64,000 nt of DNA from positions 62,001-126,000 of the forward strand of contig JAFJTR010000008.1 of assembly GCA_022559985.1 (NCBI GenBank). Direction: 5' to 3'. The notes beneath the pieces were generated by a model. That model was not told the DNA's origin, ran no database searches, and saw nothing but the letters and a program-made list of their open reading frames with translations. Positions 1-9,998 of this stretch are shown here, piece by piece. The stretch's first letter is position 1. Each line of letters begins with the position of its first letter. Origin of the DNA: Parastagonospora avenae f. sp. tritici 18332-5. Its lineage: Eukaryota > Ascomycota > Dothideomycetes > Pleosporales > Phaeosphaeriaceae. The position numbers and the translations under genes are program-made.

Positions 1-1
1 T

Positions 2-421
2 CAAGTTGAGCGCGACGAGGATCTCGATGACGGTATGGAAGAAGAGGACGAAGAGAACGAGTATGAGCAAGAGATGGAGAACGGCGTTGGCGAAGTCGAA
101 TACGTGAGCGACATTGAGGGCGAGACCGACGACGAGATGGAAGACTTTGAGGACTGGGTCGGTGGACAGAGCCCAGACGAGGGCTCAGGCGAAGATGACG
201 AGAGCGACGAGGCCAGCGGCAGCGAAGCCGAAGACGACGAATCTGCTGATGAGGATACCGAGGCGCTCAAGAAGACGCTCGCCAACCTTAAGCGCAAGCG
301 CCCAGCTGGACCCCCGCCCAAGCCTAAGAAGAAGCCTTCCAAAGACTCCAAGGGTCCCAAACGCAATATCGAATACGAAATCGAGAGGGAGCCTGCTACG
401 AGAGAGGCTATGCGTATATGA
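2..421 (+). CDS. MAK16: MAK16-like ribosome biogenesis protein, C-terminal part (5' end outside window)
   Basis: Open from the first base of the window to a TGA at 419-421. The visible part is a very acidic tract (long Glu/Asp runs, residues roughly 1-85 of the fragment), a basic Lys/Pro tract, and a final segment containing RNIEYEIERE. An acidic middle followed by a basic tail ending in an IEYE-type motif is how fungal MAK16 proteins end. MAK16 is a nucleolar factor needed for 60S subunit maturation. The conserved N-terminal domain lies off the left edge, so the call rests on the tail alone. Another acidic nucleolar protein is possible but less likely. Confidence 0.6.
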   Translation, partial: QVERDEDLDDGMEEEDEENEYEQEMENGVGEVEYVSDIEGETDDEMEDFEDWVGGQSPDEGSGEDDESDEASGSEAEDDESADEDTEALKKTLANLKRKRPAGPPPKPKKKPSKDSKGPKRNIEYEIEREPATREAMRI

Positions 422-672
422 TACCCTTCGGCATATTATTGATACCATCGGCGTTCATTGTTGGCTTCATGTGAAGGCGTACTAGACAGGCAGGCTACAA
501 AAGCGACACGCGCGGCATTCTGCTGCGCACTAGCACAATCCTCAAAGAGCTTACAAGACGTTGTAAGACATCTCGCACGTTCTCAAAGATTTCCACCCTT
601 CACAATGTTAAATGTCTTGCCCGTACCTATCATGCTTGTCATGGTCTTCTTACCGTGAATAGTCGATACAGA

Positions 673-1362
673 ATGCTCAACTGCGCTCCCCCAAATACAT
701 ATCTGCAGAAGAAATCGTTGGAGCTGGAGGCTGCTGGGCTTGCGCATGTAGCATGGCAGACTGCAGATCCAGGGTGGCTGGACACTCTTCGCTCTTGTAC
801 TCCAGATGTCTACGACACAGATTTTCTCACTGCAATCTCGTCTTTTCCTATAGCACTCCCATACGTTGTGGACGAGCGTTTTTGTCGGGCAAGTGAACGT
901 GATGCAGCACAAGCTGACACCTTACCCGTCACATCTCCGAATCTGTTCGAAGGCCAGTTTGCGCCTTTCCGTGAGAAAGAACGCAATGGCTTACAACGTT
1001 TACTCACAGGAACGCTGACTGAACCTGCTGTACATACTTCTCACGACGATGCTGATGAACGGGATCCACAGCAGGGCAATCCGAAATCAAATCTCGCGTG
1101 TGAGGTAGTGGTACATGAGGGAGTTGAAGTGATGGAAATGGTGGGGACGAGGTCTGGAAGGGTCCTTAGGAGAAGATACAACGGTCTAGGCATGCCGGGC
1201 AAAAGGAGATGTGAAAAGGCCAAGACTGAGGAAAGCGTGGAGGTGGATTGTGTTGTGGAGAAGGCAGGGGCGGTTGGAGGTGGACAATACGAACGCATGG
1301 AGGTTGGCGGTGTTGTGGAGAAAGTAAGGGTAGTTGGAGCTGAAAATTTTGTAGTGTTGTAA
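673..1362 (+). CDS. Hypothetical protein (orphan ORF)
   Basis: I do not recognise this protein. The frame is open from 655, and the first ATG is at 673 (MLNCAPP...), giving about 229 aa. Codon choice in the first two thirds looks coding (varied third positions, balanced residues such as VYDTDFLTAISSFPIALPYV). No signal peptide or membrane segment is visible. The last third contains an imperfect 60-bp tandem repeat (1231-1350), translated as two copies of a VVEKxxxVG-type unit. An upstream exon is conceivable: a possible intron at 622-670 (GT...CAG) would join to a different frame, so I did not use it. The gene may be longer, or may be spurious. Confidence 0.35.
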   Translation: MLNCAPPNTYLQKKSLELEAAGLAHVAWQTADPGWLDTLRSCTPDVYDTDFLTAISSFPIALPYVVDERFCRASERDAAQADTLPVTSPNLFEGQFAPFREKERNGLQRLLTGTLTEPAVHTSHDDADERDPQQGNPKSNLACEVVVHEGVEVMEMVGTRSGRVLRRRYNGLGMPGKRRCEKAKTEESVEVDCVVEKAGAVGGGQYERMEVGGVVEKVRVVGAENFVVL

Positions 1363-2220
1363 GCCAGACACGGAACTTGTTGTCATTCAAGCCTTTGTTA
1401 CCCTGTAGTTTACTCATCCACCGTCTCTTTTATGCCATATCCTTCACCGGAATCTGCCCGGGTATCATTTTAAAGGTTTTCAAGACTCCACATCTTTCAC
1501 GATTCTCCAAAAGGCCTTGCTAAATGCTAAGCACTGGCCGCAAGATCCATTTCAAAGACACCTGATTTCGTGCCTGACACGGCCGTTGTCAACTGCCACT
1601 ACTGCGGCATGTAGATGTCATCCAAAGCGTTGGACTCAAACCCCTTGCACATTTGCAACCTTCGCCATACCCCAAGCGGTAACCCGCATGCCATCCATTT
1701 CATCTCTCTGCCGAGCACGAGGACCTTTTCCGTTTCTAAAAGCTTAGCGAGCTTCCCTAGCCTCGTCACGGTGCTCCCATCCCCACACCCCAGCCTCCAT
1801 CATTGCGCCGGGACTACCCAAAGAAGCAACCCGCCGCACCAGCAACTAGCATTGTTCAGAAACCGCCCAATCGATGGCGAGTCGTGCGCTGCGATGCAGT
1901 TTTCCGTCTCCGCACGCTTTTCCCCACGGGGCGCGTGACGTGCTGATCTCTACAGGCGGCTGAAGGCACTCAACGTCATCGCGCGGATTTGAGCCATGGA
2001 AATGGTGCTTGCCATGGCATTGGAGGCGGCGCTAGGCGTCTTTGTGGGGATAGCGTTTCATTAGGAACACTGCATAGTGGATTCTTCATAAGCTCAAGCA
2101 TCGCAGCTTTTTTGCTTGAGAAATCTTGTTAGTGTTGTCGCTTCTTGTGGTGAGGAAAGAGTTGGCTACACACACTCAGGGGTCAAAATCTACGAACACA
2201 AGCGCCTGGTTTTTTTCAAG
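1363..2220. other. Intergenic, promoter side of the hexose-type transporter
   Basis: No credible coding sequence. This stretch must hold the 3' end of the orphan ORF and the promoter and 5' UTR of the sugar transporter that starts at 2221. I see no repeat or RNA gene here. Confidence 0.5.
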
Positions 2221-3931
2221 ATGAAGAAGTTTTATGGGCTCACAGGCACGAAGCTGAATATTGCTATTGCTATTGTAGCTGGCACGGATTTTGCGCTTTT
2301 TGGATATGGTCAGTATCTTCTGGTATGCGCAAGCAACTATTCGAGACTGACATCTTCCAGATCAGGGTGTCATGGGCGGTCTCTTGACCCTAGGATCCTT
2401 CCTCAAATACTTCCCCGAAATCGACACCGTCAATCCGCCTCCAGGAAGCAGTCCGAGCCATGCAGCAACTATCCAGGCCATCACTGTCGGCGCATATACT
2501 CTCGGATGCTTCTTTGGCGCTGTAGCCACCATCTGGCTAGGTAATATCCTCGGACGTAAACGCACTATCTTTTACGGCTCGGTCATCATGATCATCGGCG
2601 CCATCTTACAAACTGCTGCTTTCGGACTCCCGCAATTGATTGTTGGGCGATGGATTACTGGCTTTGGCAACGGCATGAACACGAGTACTGTACCCACATG
2701 GCAGTCTGAAACCTCGAAACCCCATCGCAGAGGCCAAATGGTCATGATCGAAGGGTCCTTGATCGTCTTCGGTGTCATGATAAGCTACTGGCTAGATCTG
2801 GGCTTTTCCTTCCTCGAGCCTAGTTCCATCGCCTGGAGATTCCCAATCGCGTTCCAGATCATACTCGCCGTCTTTATTCTCATCGCTATCCCCGGGCTTC
2901 CAGAGTCGCCTCGATGGCTCATTCTCAAGGGCCGCGACGATGAGGCTTTGGATGTACTTGCTGCTCTGAGTAACGCATCGCGCGAGGACAAGAAGATCAA
3001 GGCTGAATTCCAAGCTGTCAAAGACGTCGTGTTTGAGATGTCTCAAGGCGGATTCAGGGAGTGCTTCAAAATGAACCGGAATCGCAACTTCCATCGCACT
3101 GTGTTGGCTTATGTCAACCAGATGTTCCAGCAGATCTCTGGCATCAACCTTGTAACATACTACGCGGCCACCATCTTCGAGAACAGCATCGGCCTCTCGC
3201 CTTTCCTCAGCCGACTTCTTTCTGCCTGTAATGGAACGGAATACTGGATAGCATCTTGGATCGCCATTTTCACTATTGAGAAGTTTGGTCGCCGCCCATT
3301 GATGATATTCGGTGCGGCTGGCATGTCCATGTCCATGGCCGTGCTTGCTGGCACCACGAGCTCCATCGGCAGCTCCAGCATGGGTCTCGCGGCTACCGTC
3401 TTCCTCTTCGTTTTCAACTCCTTCTTCGCCATTGGATGGCTGGGCATGACATGGCTGTACCCCGCCGAGATCACACCTTTGAGCATTCGCGCTCCAGCGA
3501 ACGCTATCGCGACTACTGCGAACTGGGCTTTCAACTTCATGGTCGTGATGGTCACGCCGGTCGCGTTTGCGAACATCGGATACCAGACCTATATCATCTT
3601 CGCCGTCATCAACCTCGCCATGGTGCCGTCAGTGTACTTCTTCTTCCCCGAGACCGCTGGTCGCAGCCTGGAGGAGATGGACGAGATCTTCCACAAGACG
3701 ACAGGTGTGTTCGATGTTGTCAAGATTGCGCATGAATTGCCGCATCGATATGGCAAGAAGGGTGAACTATTGGTCAACTATGAAGATACGGAGGCGGCGA
3801 GAGAGACGGAAAGGAGAAGGAGTTCGGTCACCGGCGCCGGAGCTGGAGTGGGTAGTGGCGGCGTACTGGCTCAGGACGAGGACAAGAACATTAGAGAACA
3901 CCATGAGAAGGCAGAGAGAAGTGGTTTGTAG
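2221..3931 (+). CDS. MFS sugar (hexose-type) transporter
   Basis: Plasma-membrane sugar/H+ symporter of the Sugar Porter family. There are two exons, 2221-2308 and 2361-3931. The intron at 2309-2360 (GTCAGT...TTCCAG) splits the codon for Asp in FGYDQGVMGG, the family signature in TM1, which fixes both splice sites. The spliced protein is 552 aa. Visible signatures are LGRKRT after TM2, the PESPRW loop at the end of TM6, a QQISGIN-like motif in TM7, FGRRP after TM8 and PETAGRSLEEMD after TM12, so all twelve segments are present. The C-tail is hydrophilic and Gly/Ser/Glu rich. The substrate cannot be read from sequence; hexose or pentose is usual for this subgroup. All hallmark motifs are intact, unlike the decayed transporter at 20.9-22.5 kb. 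Confidence 0.9.
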
Positions 3932-4438
3932 ACGATTTTGAAAAGTACCAATCGATCGATTGTTGGTAGCGATGCTTAGACCCTGAGTACCAAGTTCTTT
4001 AGCACCATTATAAATTATCTTCCCCCCGTCCAGACTACTTTTTTTCTCTTTCCCAGGCACAGCACATGGTTCCTTCAGCTTCTCCTGCTCAAACGAACCC
4101 GTGCTGTGCCCAGATCAACCCCTCCTTCTCCCTTGCAACCCCGCCTTGAGCCGAAAAACCATAAGTCAGATGTGTAGTAACAAGACACGTTCGCTGAGAA
4201 CATTCATTTTGTAGACAGACGGATCGCGCGACAAAGCAGGGTCGCTTAACAAACTCTTCCCCTGGAAGAGAGGCCTATCGAGCACGGCTAGGACAGGTTG
4301 GCGTGCACAAAGGCATCAAGCCGCCGTTGCAAGGCCCGGAGACGAGATCAACGCGAACCCTATCGCTGCGCTGCCTTCGCCATTGCGATGGAAGAGTCGT
4401 TGAGCTCGGACATAGTTCGCATCGTGATGTTCGCATCC
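3932..4438. other. Convergent 3' intergenic region
   Basis: Lies between the stop codons of the transporter (+) and the SprT-like gene (-). Only 3' UTR-type sequence is expected, and nothing else is visible. Confidence 0.5.
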
Positions 4439-5599
4439 TCAGACCGGCCATCTTGTGCCAAATCTCAGCACCTCCAAATCATGCTTACTCGGCAGCTTCG
4501 CGCTCCCTTCTAAATCGTGTAGAAGCGATGGATACCGGCCGAAATCCACGAATCCGCCGACCAACTTCGTCGCGACTTGTTCCATCTTTGCGGCCAGGAT
4601 CTGCCAGGCGCGACCGTGGCCTCTCGGGCCGATGCATGAATCGTGCGTCGGGCAGGATCTGCATGTATATGCTTTCAAGAATGCGTGGCATAGCTCGTGC
4701 AGGATCGTTCCGAGGCGGTTGCGCCAGCGCACGTCGAGGTCGCTCAGGTCGCCGTTGTGGCGGTAAAGTTTTGGGTGGAGCAGGATTTGCGTGCCGATGA
4801 TGGGGTTGAAGGTGCCTATGCCGAAGCATGCCTTTTCGGTGTCCGGCAGCCATGCAAAGCCTGACGAGATGCTTTGGCGATGCGAAGGAATAGCGCCGAA
4901 GAAGAAGACTTTGTTTAGGAGTTTGACGAGTTGGAGCATTTGCGTGCTGGATGCGCTAGAGCGGATGTCTTGTCCGGTCAGGTTGGGGTTCCACGACTGT
5001 AAAAGACTCTGGAGTCGGAGTACATCGAGGCAGGCCTTGTCTGTGGTCGTGTGCGCATATGTTTTGTCCAGCCAAGCGACGTGATGCCGGACGAGCCGCA
5101 TCGCTTCATAGTCTCCATAGAGGCGCAGATTGAGCTTTGGCAGCGGGTAGGTTGACGTAAGATGCGGCTGGGAGAAGCGACTTGACTTCGCACGTCGGCT
5201 ATCGATGTTGTACTGTATTGCTCCATGTGCGCTATTCTGGCCAATTTCATATAGCCATGGAGCACACTCGTCGCAGTCGCATGGTGTGGGCTCTCCTTCC
5301 ACCCACGTCTTCAGCTCGTCTAAGCTTGATGGTAGTTTGCGCGAGAGTCCGTCACGAGGTGCTTGTTGTCGTCCAAGGATGCAGTCTTCGATGTACATAA
5401 ATCTGGGATTCAGCAAGAGGTCCAGGATCGGCAGAGCGTTGTGAAGAAATGTCGGTCCATCGCAATTCCGTTCTCGATCATCAAGGTGGTGTTCTTTATG
5501 CTGGCGGAATCTGCGAACGAGCCGAGTCACAGCTCGCAGAGGACGTGGACTGCATTTTTTCGTCGCCGAACCGGTCACCGTGATCTCGTGAAGTCCCAT
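4439..5599 (-). CDS. SprT-like domain zinc metalloprotease
   Basis: Single exon, 386 aa, ATG at 5599 and TGA at 4439-4441. The C-terminal third contains a zincin active site: HELCH at residues 301-305 (two zinc ligands and the catalytic Glu) and a third ligand His at about 328 in PRGHGRAW. This HExxH...H arrangement followed by GHGxxW is typical of SprT/SPRTN-like domains. A CxxC-type pair (YTCRSCPTHDSC) lies between the zinc ligands. The N-terminal 200 residues are not a domain I recognise and lack membrane segments. SprT-family proteases cut DNA-crosslinked proteins, but many fungal paralogues like this one are uncharacterised, so the substrate is unknown. It runs convergently toward the transporter. 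Confidence 0.8.
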   Translation of the reverse strand: MGLHEITVTGSATKKCSPRPLRAVTRLVRRFRQHKEHHLDDRERNCDGPTFLHNALPILDLLLNPRFMYIEDCILGRQQAPRDGLSRKLPSSLDELKTWVEGEPTPCDCDECAPWLYEIGQNSAHGAIQYNIDSRRAKSSRFSQPHLTSTYPLPKLNLRLYGDYEAMRLVRHHVAWLDKTYAHTTTDKACLDVLRLQSLLQSWNPNLTGQDIRSSASSTQMLQLVKLLNKVFFFGAIPSHRQSISSGFAWLPDTEKACFGIGTFNPIIGTQILLHPKLYRHNGDLSDLDVRWRNRLGTILHELCHAFLKAYTCRSCPTHDSCIGPRGHGRAWQILAAKMEQVATKLVGGFVDFGRYPSLLHDLEGSAKLPSKHDLEVLRFGTRWPV

Positions 5600-6454
5600 G
5601 CGTTTCGATCAACGATCAAACATCAAATATCAGCATGTCAACGTAAAGAACAAGACAATGCCATCAAGGAAACTTGGAGACCAAGAGCCGGACGGAATGA
5701 GAAAAGCATGAACCATCTGAGCGTGAAGCGCCGCTGCATGGTCAGCTGGTATAAACAATGAGGCGTTAGATTGCAGTACGAGGATGTGGCACAGGGATCA
5801 GGCTGCGGAACGTTCAAACGTCCGGGTATCCGGGATATGAGCATGTTCGGCAACTCTAGCGATCTTGCTTTAAAGTGACCTGCGAGAGTATAATGAGACT
5901 CGAACAAGTCCTCAACAAACTGTGCTGATAACCTTTGAAAGCAGGTGTCGCGCCTGATTGAGGTTTGTCTACCGCATACTTTGGCGAACAAGGGGTATGC
6001 TTGGCTCAATAGGGTAACCCCCGAGGGCCAATGAGATAAGCCTTCGGGGCCAGTGACCCATTACAATCGAAGATTTTCTGTAACTATTCTCAAAATTCAG
6101 CTAAATAATGAGATTTTAGGCCCAACACAGCATTCTGATGGGCCCTCGGGGGCTACCCGATCGGGCCTAGGATACCCCTTATTCGCCAAAGTATCTATTC
6201 GCGTCAAGCAACCTCACAGACTGGAATACCTAGCTAGATTATATCATCACCATAGACTAAACCTTCAAGGTTCGAAGGTTGCAATACAACACGAAAAGTC
6301 ACATAGTTCGGACCCAAAGATAGTGTATCTATTCAATGCGCAGATGAGAGCTAATCACAAAAACCGAGATCTTAAGAGCTCTTAACATGCTGAGTCCGAG
6401 CGATCGCGGAGTGAATTATCGTTGGCCGAAGTCGGATGTTGGGTAGCGGTACTA
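5600..6454. other. Intergenic region carrying a MITE
   Basis: No supported gene. It contains the promoter side of the SprT-like gene and, at 5979-6191, a terminal-inverted-repeat element listed separately. Confidence 0.5.
5979..6191. mobile_element. MITE with 57-bp terminal inverted repeats and TA target duplication
   Basis: Positions 5979-6035 and 6135-6191 are inverted copies of each other, with about 48 of 57 positions identical; both ends read CTTTGGCGAA inward. The element is flanked on each side by TA (5977-5978 and 6192-6193). A TA duplication is the target signature of Tc1/mariner/pogo-type transposases. At 213 bp it is too short to encode a transposase, so it would have to be mobilised in trans. 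The subterminal region is GC-rich (CCCCCGAGGGCC) and the centre AT-rich. The copy is somewhat diverged between its arms, so it is not a very recent insertion. The inverted repeat is directly visible; family membership is inferred. Confidence 0.85.
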
Positions 6455-6715
6455 CTATGTGCAGCAACCGGCCTGTATAGCAACATCAGTATTCTTTCAA
6501 CTCGTGTTCTGTTCTTCCAAACTTACACTGCATCCGCTGGGACAAGTTCTTGGGCAGCCACAGGGCGGACTAAAGTTGTTTTGGCAGCAACCAGGGATGA
6601 ACTGTCGGGAAATGAGGCTGGTGTCTTCGATGTGGCTGATGGATCCGTCCACTTGTAGGACATCAAGTGCGAGAGAAGAAGCGCAGAGAGCGGAGATGAT
6701 AGCAAGGAACTTCAT
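6455..6715 (-). CDS. Small secreted cysteine-rich protein (candidate effector)
   Basis: Two exons on the minus strand, 6715-6527 and 6472-6455, with an intron at 6473-6526 (GTAAGT...TACAG) in phase 0. The spliced protein is 68 aa. Residues 1-16 (MKFLAIISALCASSLA) form a clear signal peptide. A short spacer with an SR pair near residues 36-37 follows. The last 28 residues carry eight cysteines, including a CC pair at each end (PGCCQNN ... AGCCT). Without the intron the ORF would run past CSV and lose the final CC pair, so splicing is well supported. A TATAAAG motif lies about 90 nt upstream (6805-6811, minus strand). The length, secretion signal and even cysteine count fit apoplastic effectors or antimicrobial-type peptides; no named family is recognised. 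Confidence 0.75.
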
Positions 6716-7793
6716 GATAGGGTTCGTAGGGCGATTGTGTTGTGTTTGAAATTTTGTGAGGGAGGCGTTGGATAATGACTATCAACAATGAGAGCGAGCA
6801 ACTACTTTATATCTCCAAAATGAGTCTTGGTATCTCCCCTGGTACTTCAGATTCTTGAGCACCTGGGCATACACCCGCGCGGCGTAGGGCGGTGTAGGGC
6901 GGTGTTGACGTAACATACGTTTGTGCGTGGTGAAACAACCTAGTTAATAAACTAACGAGATTAATGAGATCAACAGTTACCACAGCGTGAAGCTGTGCCT
7001 TATTGGCTGTTTTCAGCCCGCTACGCAGGGAGCTTCGTTGGATTCTTAGATATCGATAGGCATACCGATGATCCGATTCCGCTCCAATATGTTCAATAAG
7101 CCCGAGCACTCGTGGGAACCATGGACACTTACTCACGTAGCTACAACCACAACAGCAGCGCAGCACACCGCAATTACTAAATTCTCTCAAAGTATTTATA
7201 GTTTGCCTAACTCTAACCCTACTCTGCCTGCAAGCGTTGAAATTAGATTATTATACCGTAGGACCCTTCCGCCTTGCTGTGAACGTCAAAAGGTTCCAAC
7301 TCGACGCATTTAATGCCAAGTAACTTATAAGGTTAGTTCAGGCATTCTTTCGCGTTTACTGTCACGAGAGGCAACGAGCAGGGACGTCAGAGCTTGCGGA
7401 GAAGCTTGATTGATATGCTACGGACGATTCTCAGGTGTGTAATACAAGAGGATAGTTAAGGAGCAAGCAAGCTACGTACAAGCAAGTTGAAGATAGGAGG
7501 TGGCAGATGGCACGTGCAAGTGTCGCGGGAGGATATTGTGACATTTACTCTCAAATTCCACCAGCCGAGCTGCAATTCATATCGGTGAATAGATCGTTGG
7601 CGTCATTTAGCGTGACAAGGGCATGCCTAGGGCTAACAAAAATCCCGTCTTGGCCCTCCGTTCATGGGTGTCGAGTGTACCGCATTTATGTATTAACACA
7701 AAAGACGCGCTGACTCACCGCTTAATCACCTTCCTCCAGGAAAAAATATGCCTCTAATTATCTCCGGCGTATCTAACAGGCCGCATCATTCAG
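6716..7793. other. Gene-poor region between the small secreted protein and the TIR elements
   Basis: No credible coding sequence on either strand. A 10-bp unit (GGGCGGTGTA-like) is repeated in tandem near 6887-6906. The sequence is of mixed composition with AT-rich stretches and may contain degraded repeats, but I cannot delimit any. Confidence 0.4.
6805..6811 (-). promoter_or_regulatory. Probable TATA box of the small secreted protein gene
   Basis: TATAAAG read on the minus strand, 90-96 nt upstream of the ATG at 6715. Spacing is plausible for a core promoter with a short 5' UTR; the transcription start is unknown. Confidence 0.4.
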
Positions 7794-8440
7794 CCTGTGT
7801 CGGATCGTGAGTATCGGTAGGTAACTCGGCTGCTTACCGCTGCGGCGCAACAATGAGAACCAACAAAGGACAAAGACGAGCGGGGCTGTGTCACTCGGTC
7901 ACGTGACATACCATCCTGCCAAGAAAGACCATCCCGCCTAGGATCGGATGGCACAAGGACGAAGGATGGTAGGAAGTATCTCTTAGTATATAGATCTCGT
8001 CAATGTGCTCTTACAGCTCATTGTCTTCAACTTCGTATTTCAAGTTACCTAATACATTGTACTCTTTACAGAAGCTCCCTCTTACTGTCTTAGTACGCCC
8101 CAACCTCCGTATCCAGTGCTACCTTCACCCATCCGCGAAAACCAACTTGAGCCCTTCAACACCGGCTATCTGATTGCTAGCTACTTGATAGGTTTTAACA
8201 ACTCTATGCTGTGTGGCTGCTTTGGGTGGGGTGGCCGATCACTATATGGCCGAGCTTGTGTTAGGTAAATTTGGTAAACTCAGGATAGATAGTGTTATGG
8301 GAGGCGAAGCAGCAGGTGTATTGTAAGATAGACGAATCGCTACCCTGCGGAGAGTAGAGAGAGCTATCTATTTATACAAGGGAGTTACTTATGTAATCAG
8401 TGCCTGATCTTGCACTAACTCCCCTGCAGTCTGACAGCTT

Positions 8441-8474
8441 GCTCGTATCAGACCAGATACACCTCTGTAGCATC
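8441..8474. repeat. Inverted repeat arm paired with 9490-9521
   Basis: This 34-base stretch (core GATACACCTCTGTAGCATC) is the near-perfect reverse complement of 9490-9521. The pair spans about 1 kb inside the TIR-bounded element and encloses the inner MITE, suggesting a further nested layer. Confidence 0.55.
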
Positions 8475-8926
8475 TTCGCGTAGCTAGAAAAACAATACCA
8501 ATACCAGTCACCAGAAGAACCTCGTTGTTGTTATTCACCCCGTACGATCGTACAAGGCCTACCAACAGCCTGCTCATCCTGACTATCTCCGCGTAGGCTT
8601 AGCGTCCGCGCTCGAGCCTTCCTCTGCTTATATTCCTTTCTGCCTCCGCGCCTCGCTCTGTTCTGCACACAACGTCTTGTATTACACCTGAGACCTGTAC
8701 GTAGTATACCAATCAAGCTTTCCCGCAAGCTCTGACGTTCCTGTTCGTTGCCTCTCGTGACATCAGCGTAGTATATAAGTAGATATTAAGGCGAAGCAAA
8801 CTTAAAATAAAGGATTAAATTAATTACTAAAGAACTATTGAGTCTCAAAGAAAGACAGCTTAAAGTATTCAAATGGATCACGGTGTCGGATCACAGATAT
8901 TGTTGGTAGACTTCGTTTGGGTATTT

Positions 8927-9072
8927 GTACGCCCGTAGGCGTACGAGGTGAGCAGGCAATAGGGGTGTATTTCTAGTGACTGCTGCTCTTCTCCTTGTAG
9001 GAGGAGAAGAGCTTATCTACCTAGAGGTGTGCGCGCGTACGCTCAAATTACGCCGTGAATTGAGCCGTACGC
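8927..9072. repeat. Cluster of three perfect or near-perfect hairpins
   Basis: The first hairpin is at 8927-8944 (GTACGCC, 4-nt loop, GGCGTAC). The second is at 8985-9012, with an 11-bp stem GCTCTTCTCCT and a 6-nt loop. The third is at 9035-9072, with a stem of about 14 bp containing GCGTACGCTCAA. Three such stems within 150 bp are unlikely by chance and are typical of foldback or MITE interiors. No coding sequence overlaps them. Confidence 0.5.
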
Positions 9073-9211
9073 ACGTACGAACAGATATCGTTAATATCTC
9101 AGCTACGCGATCAGACGCACTGATCGCAGCGTCCAAGCAGCGCTCAGACCAGAACCCCTGAGCTTATCTCTTCTGTAGTTTTCCTCCTTCGTACATCAAT
9201 CAATCAGAACG

Positions 9212-9459
9212 ATCGCCGAACAGAATGCATTCCTAGTTATCATTATTTCCCTTTTCGCATTCAGTGCAAAGCCAACCAACACACGGATAAATATTGCTCT
9301 AGCACCCGAGCTGCGTAATATGCCTCAGGTTGATCAGCCCTTTACTGATCCATAGTATCTGTACTGCAACAGTAGATAATATAACAAGGTTGTTGAAAGG
9401 GCTTCGCACTAGTGCTGAAAGGAAATAACGATAACTAGGAATGCATTCTGTTCGGTGAT
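9212..9459. mobile_element. Inner 248-bp MITE-like element with 39-bp inverted ends
   Basis: Positions 9212-9250 and 9421-9459 are inverted copies with 37 of 39 bases matching; both contain CCGAACAGAATGCATTCC. It sits wholly inside the larger TIR-bounded segment, so it either inserted into it or is a sub-terminal structure of it. No ORF is inside and no clear target duplication is visible. Confidence 0.65.
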
Positions 9460-9998
9460 TGTTGTTGACTTCATTGTTCCTACGTGAGGGTGCTACAGAG
9501 GTGTATCTGATCTGAGACGAGTAGAGCCGAAGTAGGATCGAGTCGGCTATTTGAGCATCGTTGGGCAGCTAACGCACCTACCGATACTCACGATCCGACA
9601 AAGGTAGTAATTATTAATTTCAGGGAACCGTGGAATTCACATCAAGCACACGCCAATGACGACGCATGCTTTCTACGATCGGAGCAAATGTTTTCGCGAC
9701 GACTTCTTGTCCTAGAGACTTCGTGCGCGCGGAACAGTGTCTACAATGTGCTCAGCGTTGTGCAATCCAACTCGACACACCACATTATTCAAAATCACTG
9801 TATTGCTCAGTGTCGGCCATCATGCAATGTCATCCAGCATTGTGGGATTCAGATGTAATAGTTTGTATAATCGTCAAGTGTATTGCTTCCTACATATTCA
9901 ACTCCAGGACATTCAGAGAGATTCATTGACATGATCATCACTTCGTATTGTTTGCTGGCTCAAACGTACTCAGCTCAATACTCGACTCGTCGCCGGAT

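Larger units (their letters stand above)
7794..9604. mobile_element. 1.8-kb non-autonomous element bounded by 29-bp terminal inverted repeats
   Basis: The sequence at 7794-7822 (CCTGTGTCGGATCGTGAGTA and 9 further bases) is repeated in inverted orientation at 9576-9604 with one mismatch. No transposase-like reading frame lies between them, so this is either a non-autonomous DNA element or an eroded one. No convincing target-site duplication is seen next to the repeats, so the true ends may extend slightly or have decayed. Inside are a second inverted-repeat element (9212-9459), another internal inverted pair (8441-8474 with 9490-9521) and several perfect hairpins (8927-9072). The superfamily cannot be assigned; hAT is one option. 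Confidence 0.6.

Noticed and set aside
6902..7320. Possible solo LTR beginning TGTTGACGTAAC
   Set aside because: No matching CA end with a 5-bp target duplication, primer-binding site or second copy is visible in the window.
7794..9998. Hidden transposase gene
   Set aside because: Only short frames without DDE-type motifs occur on either strand.
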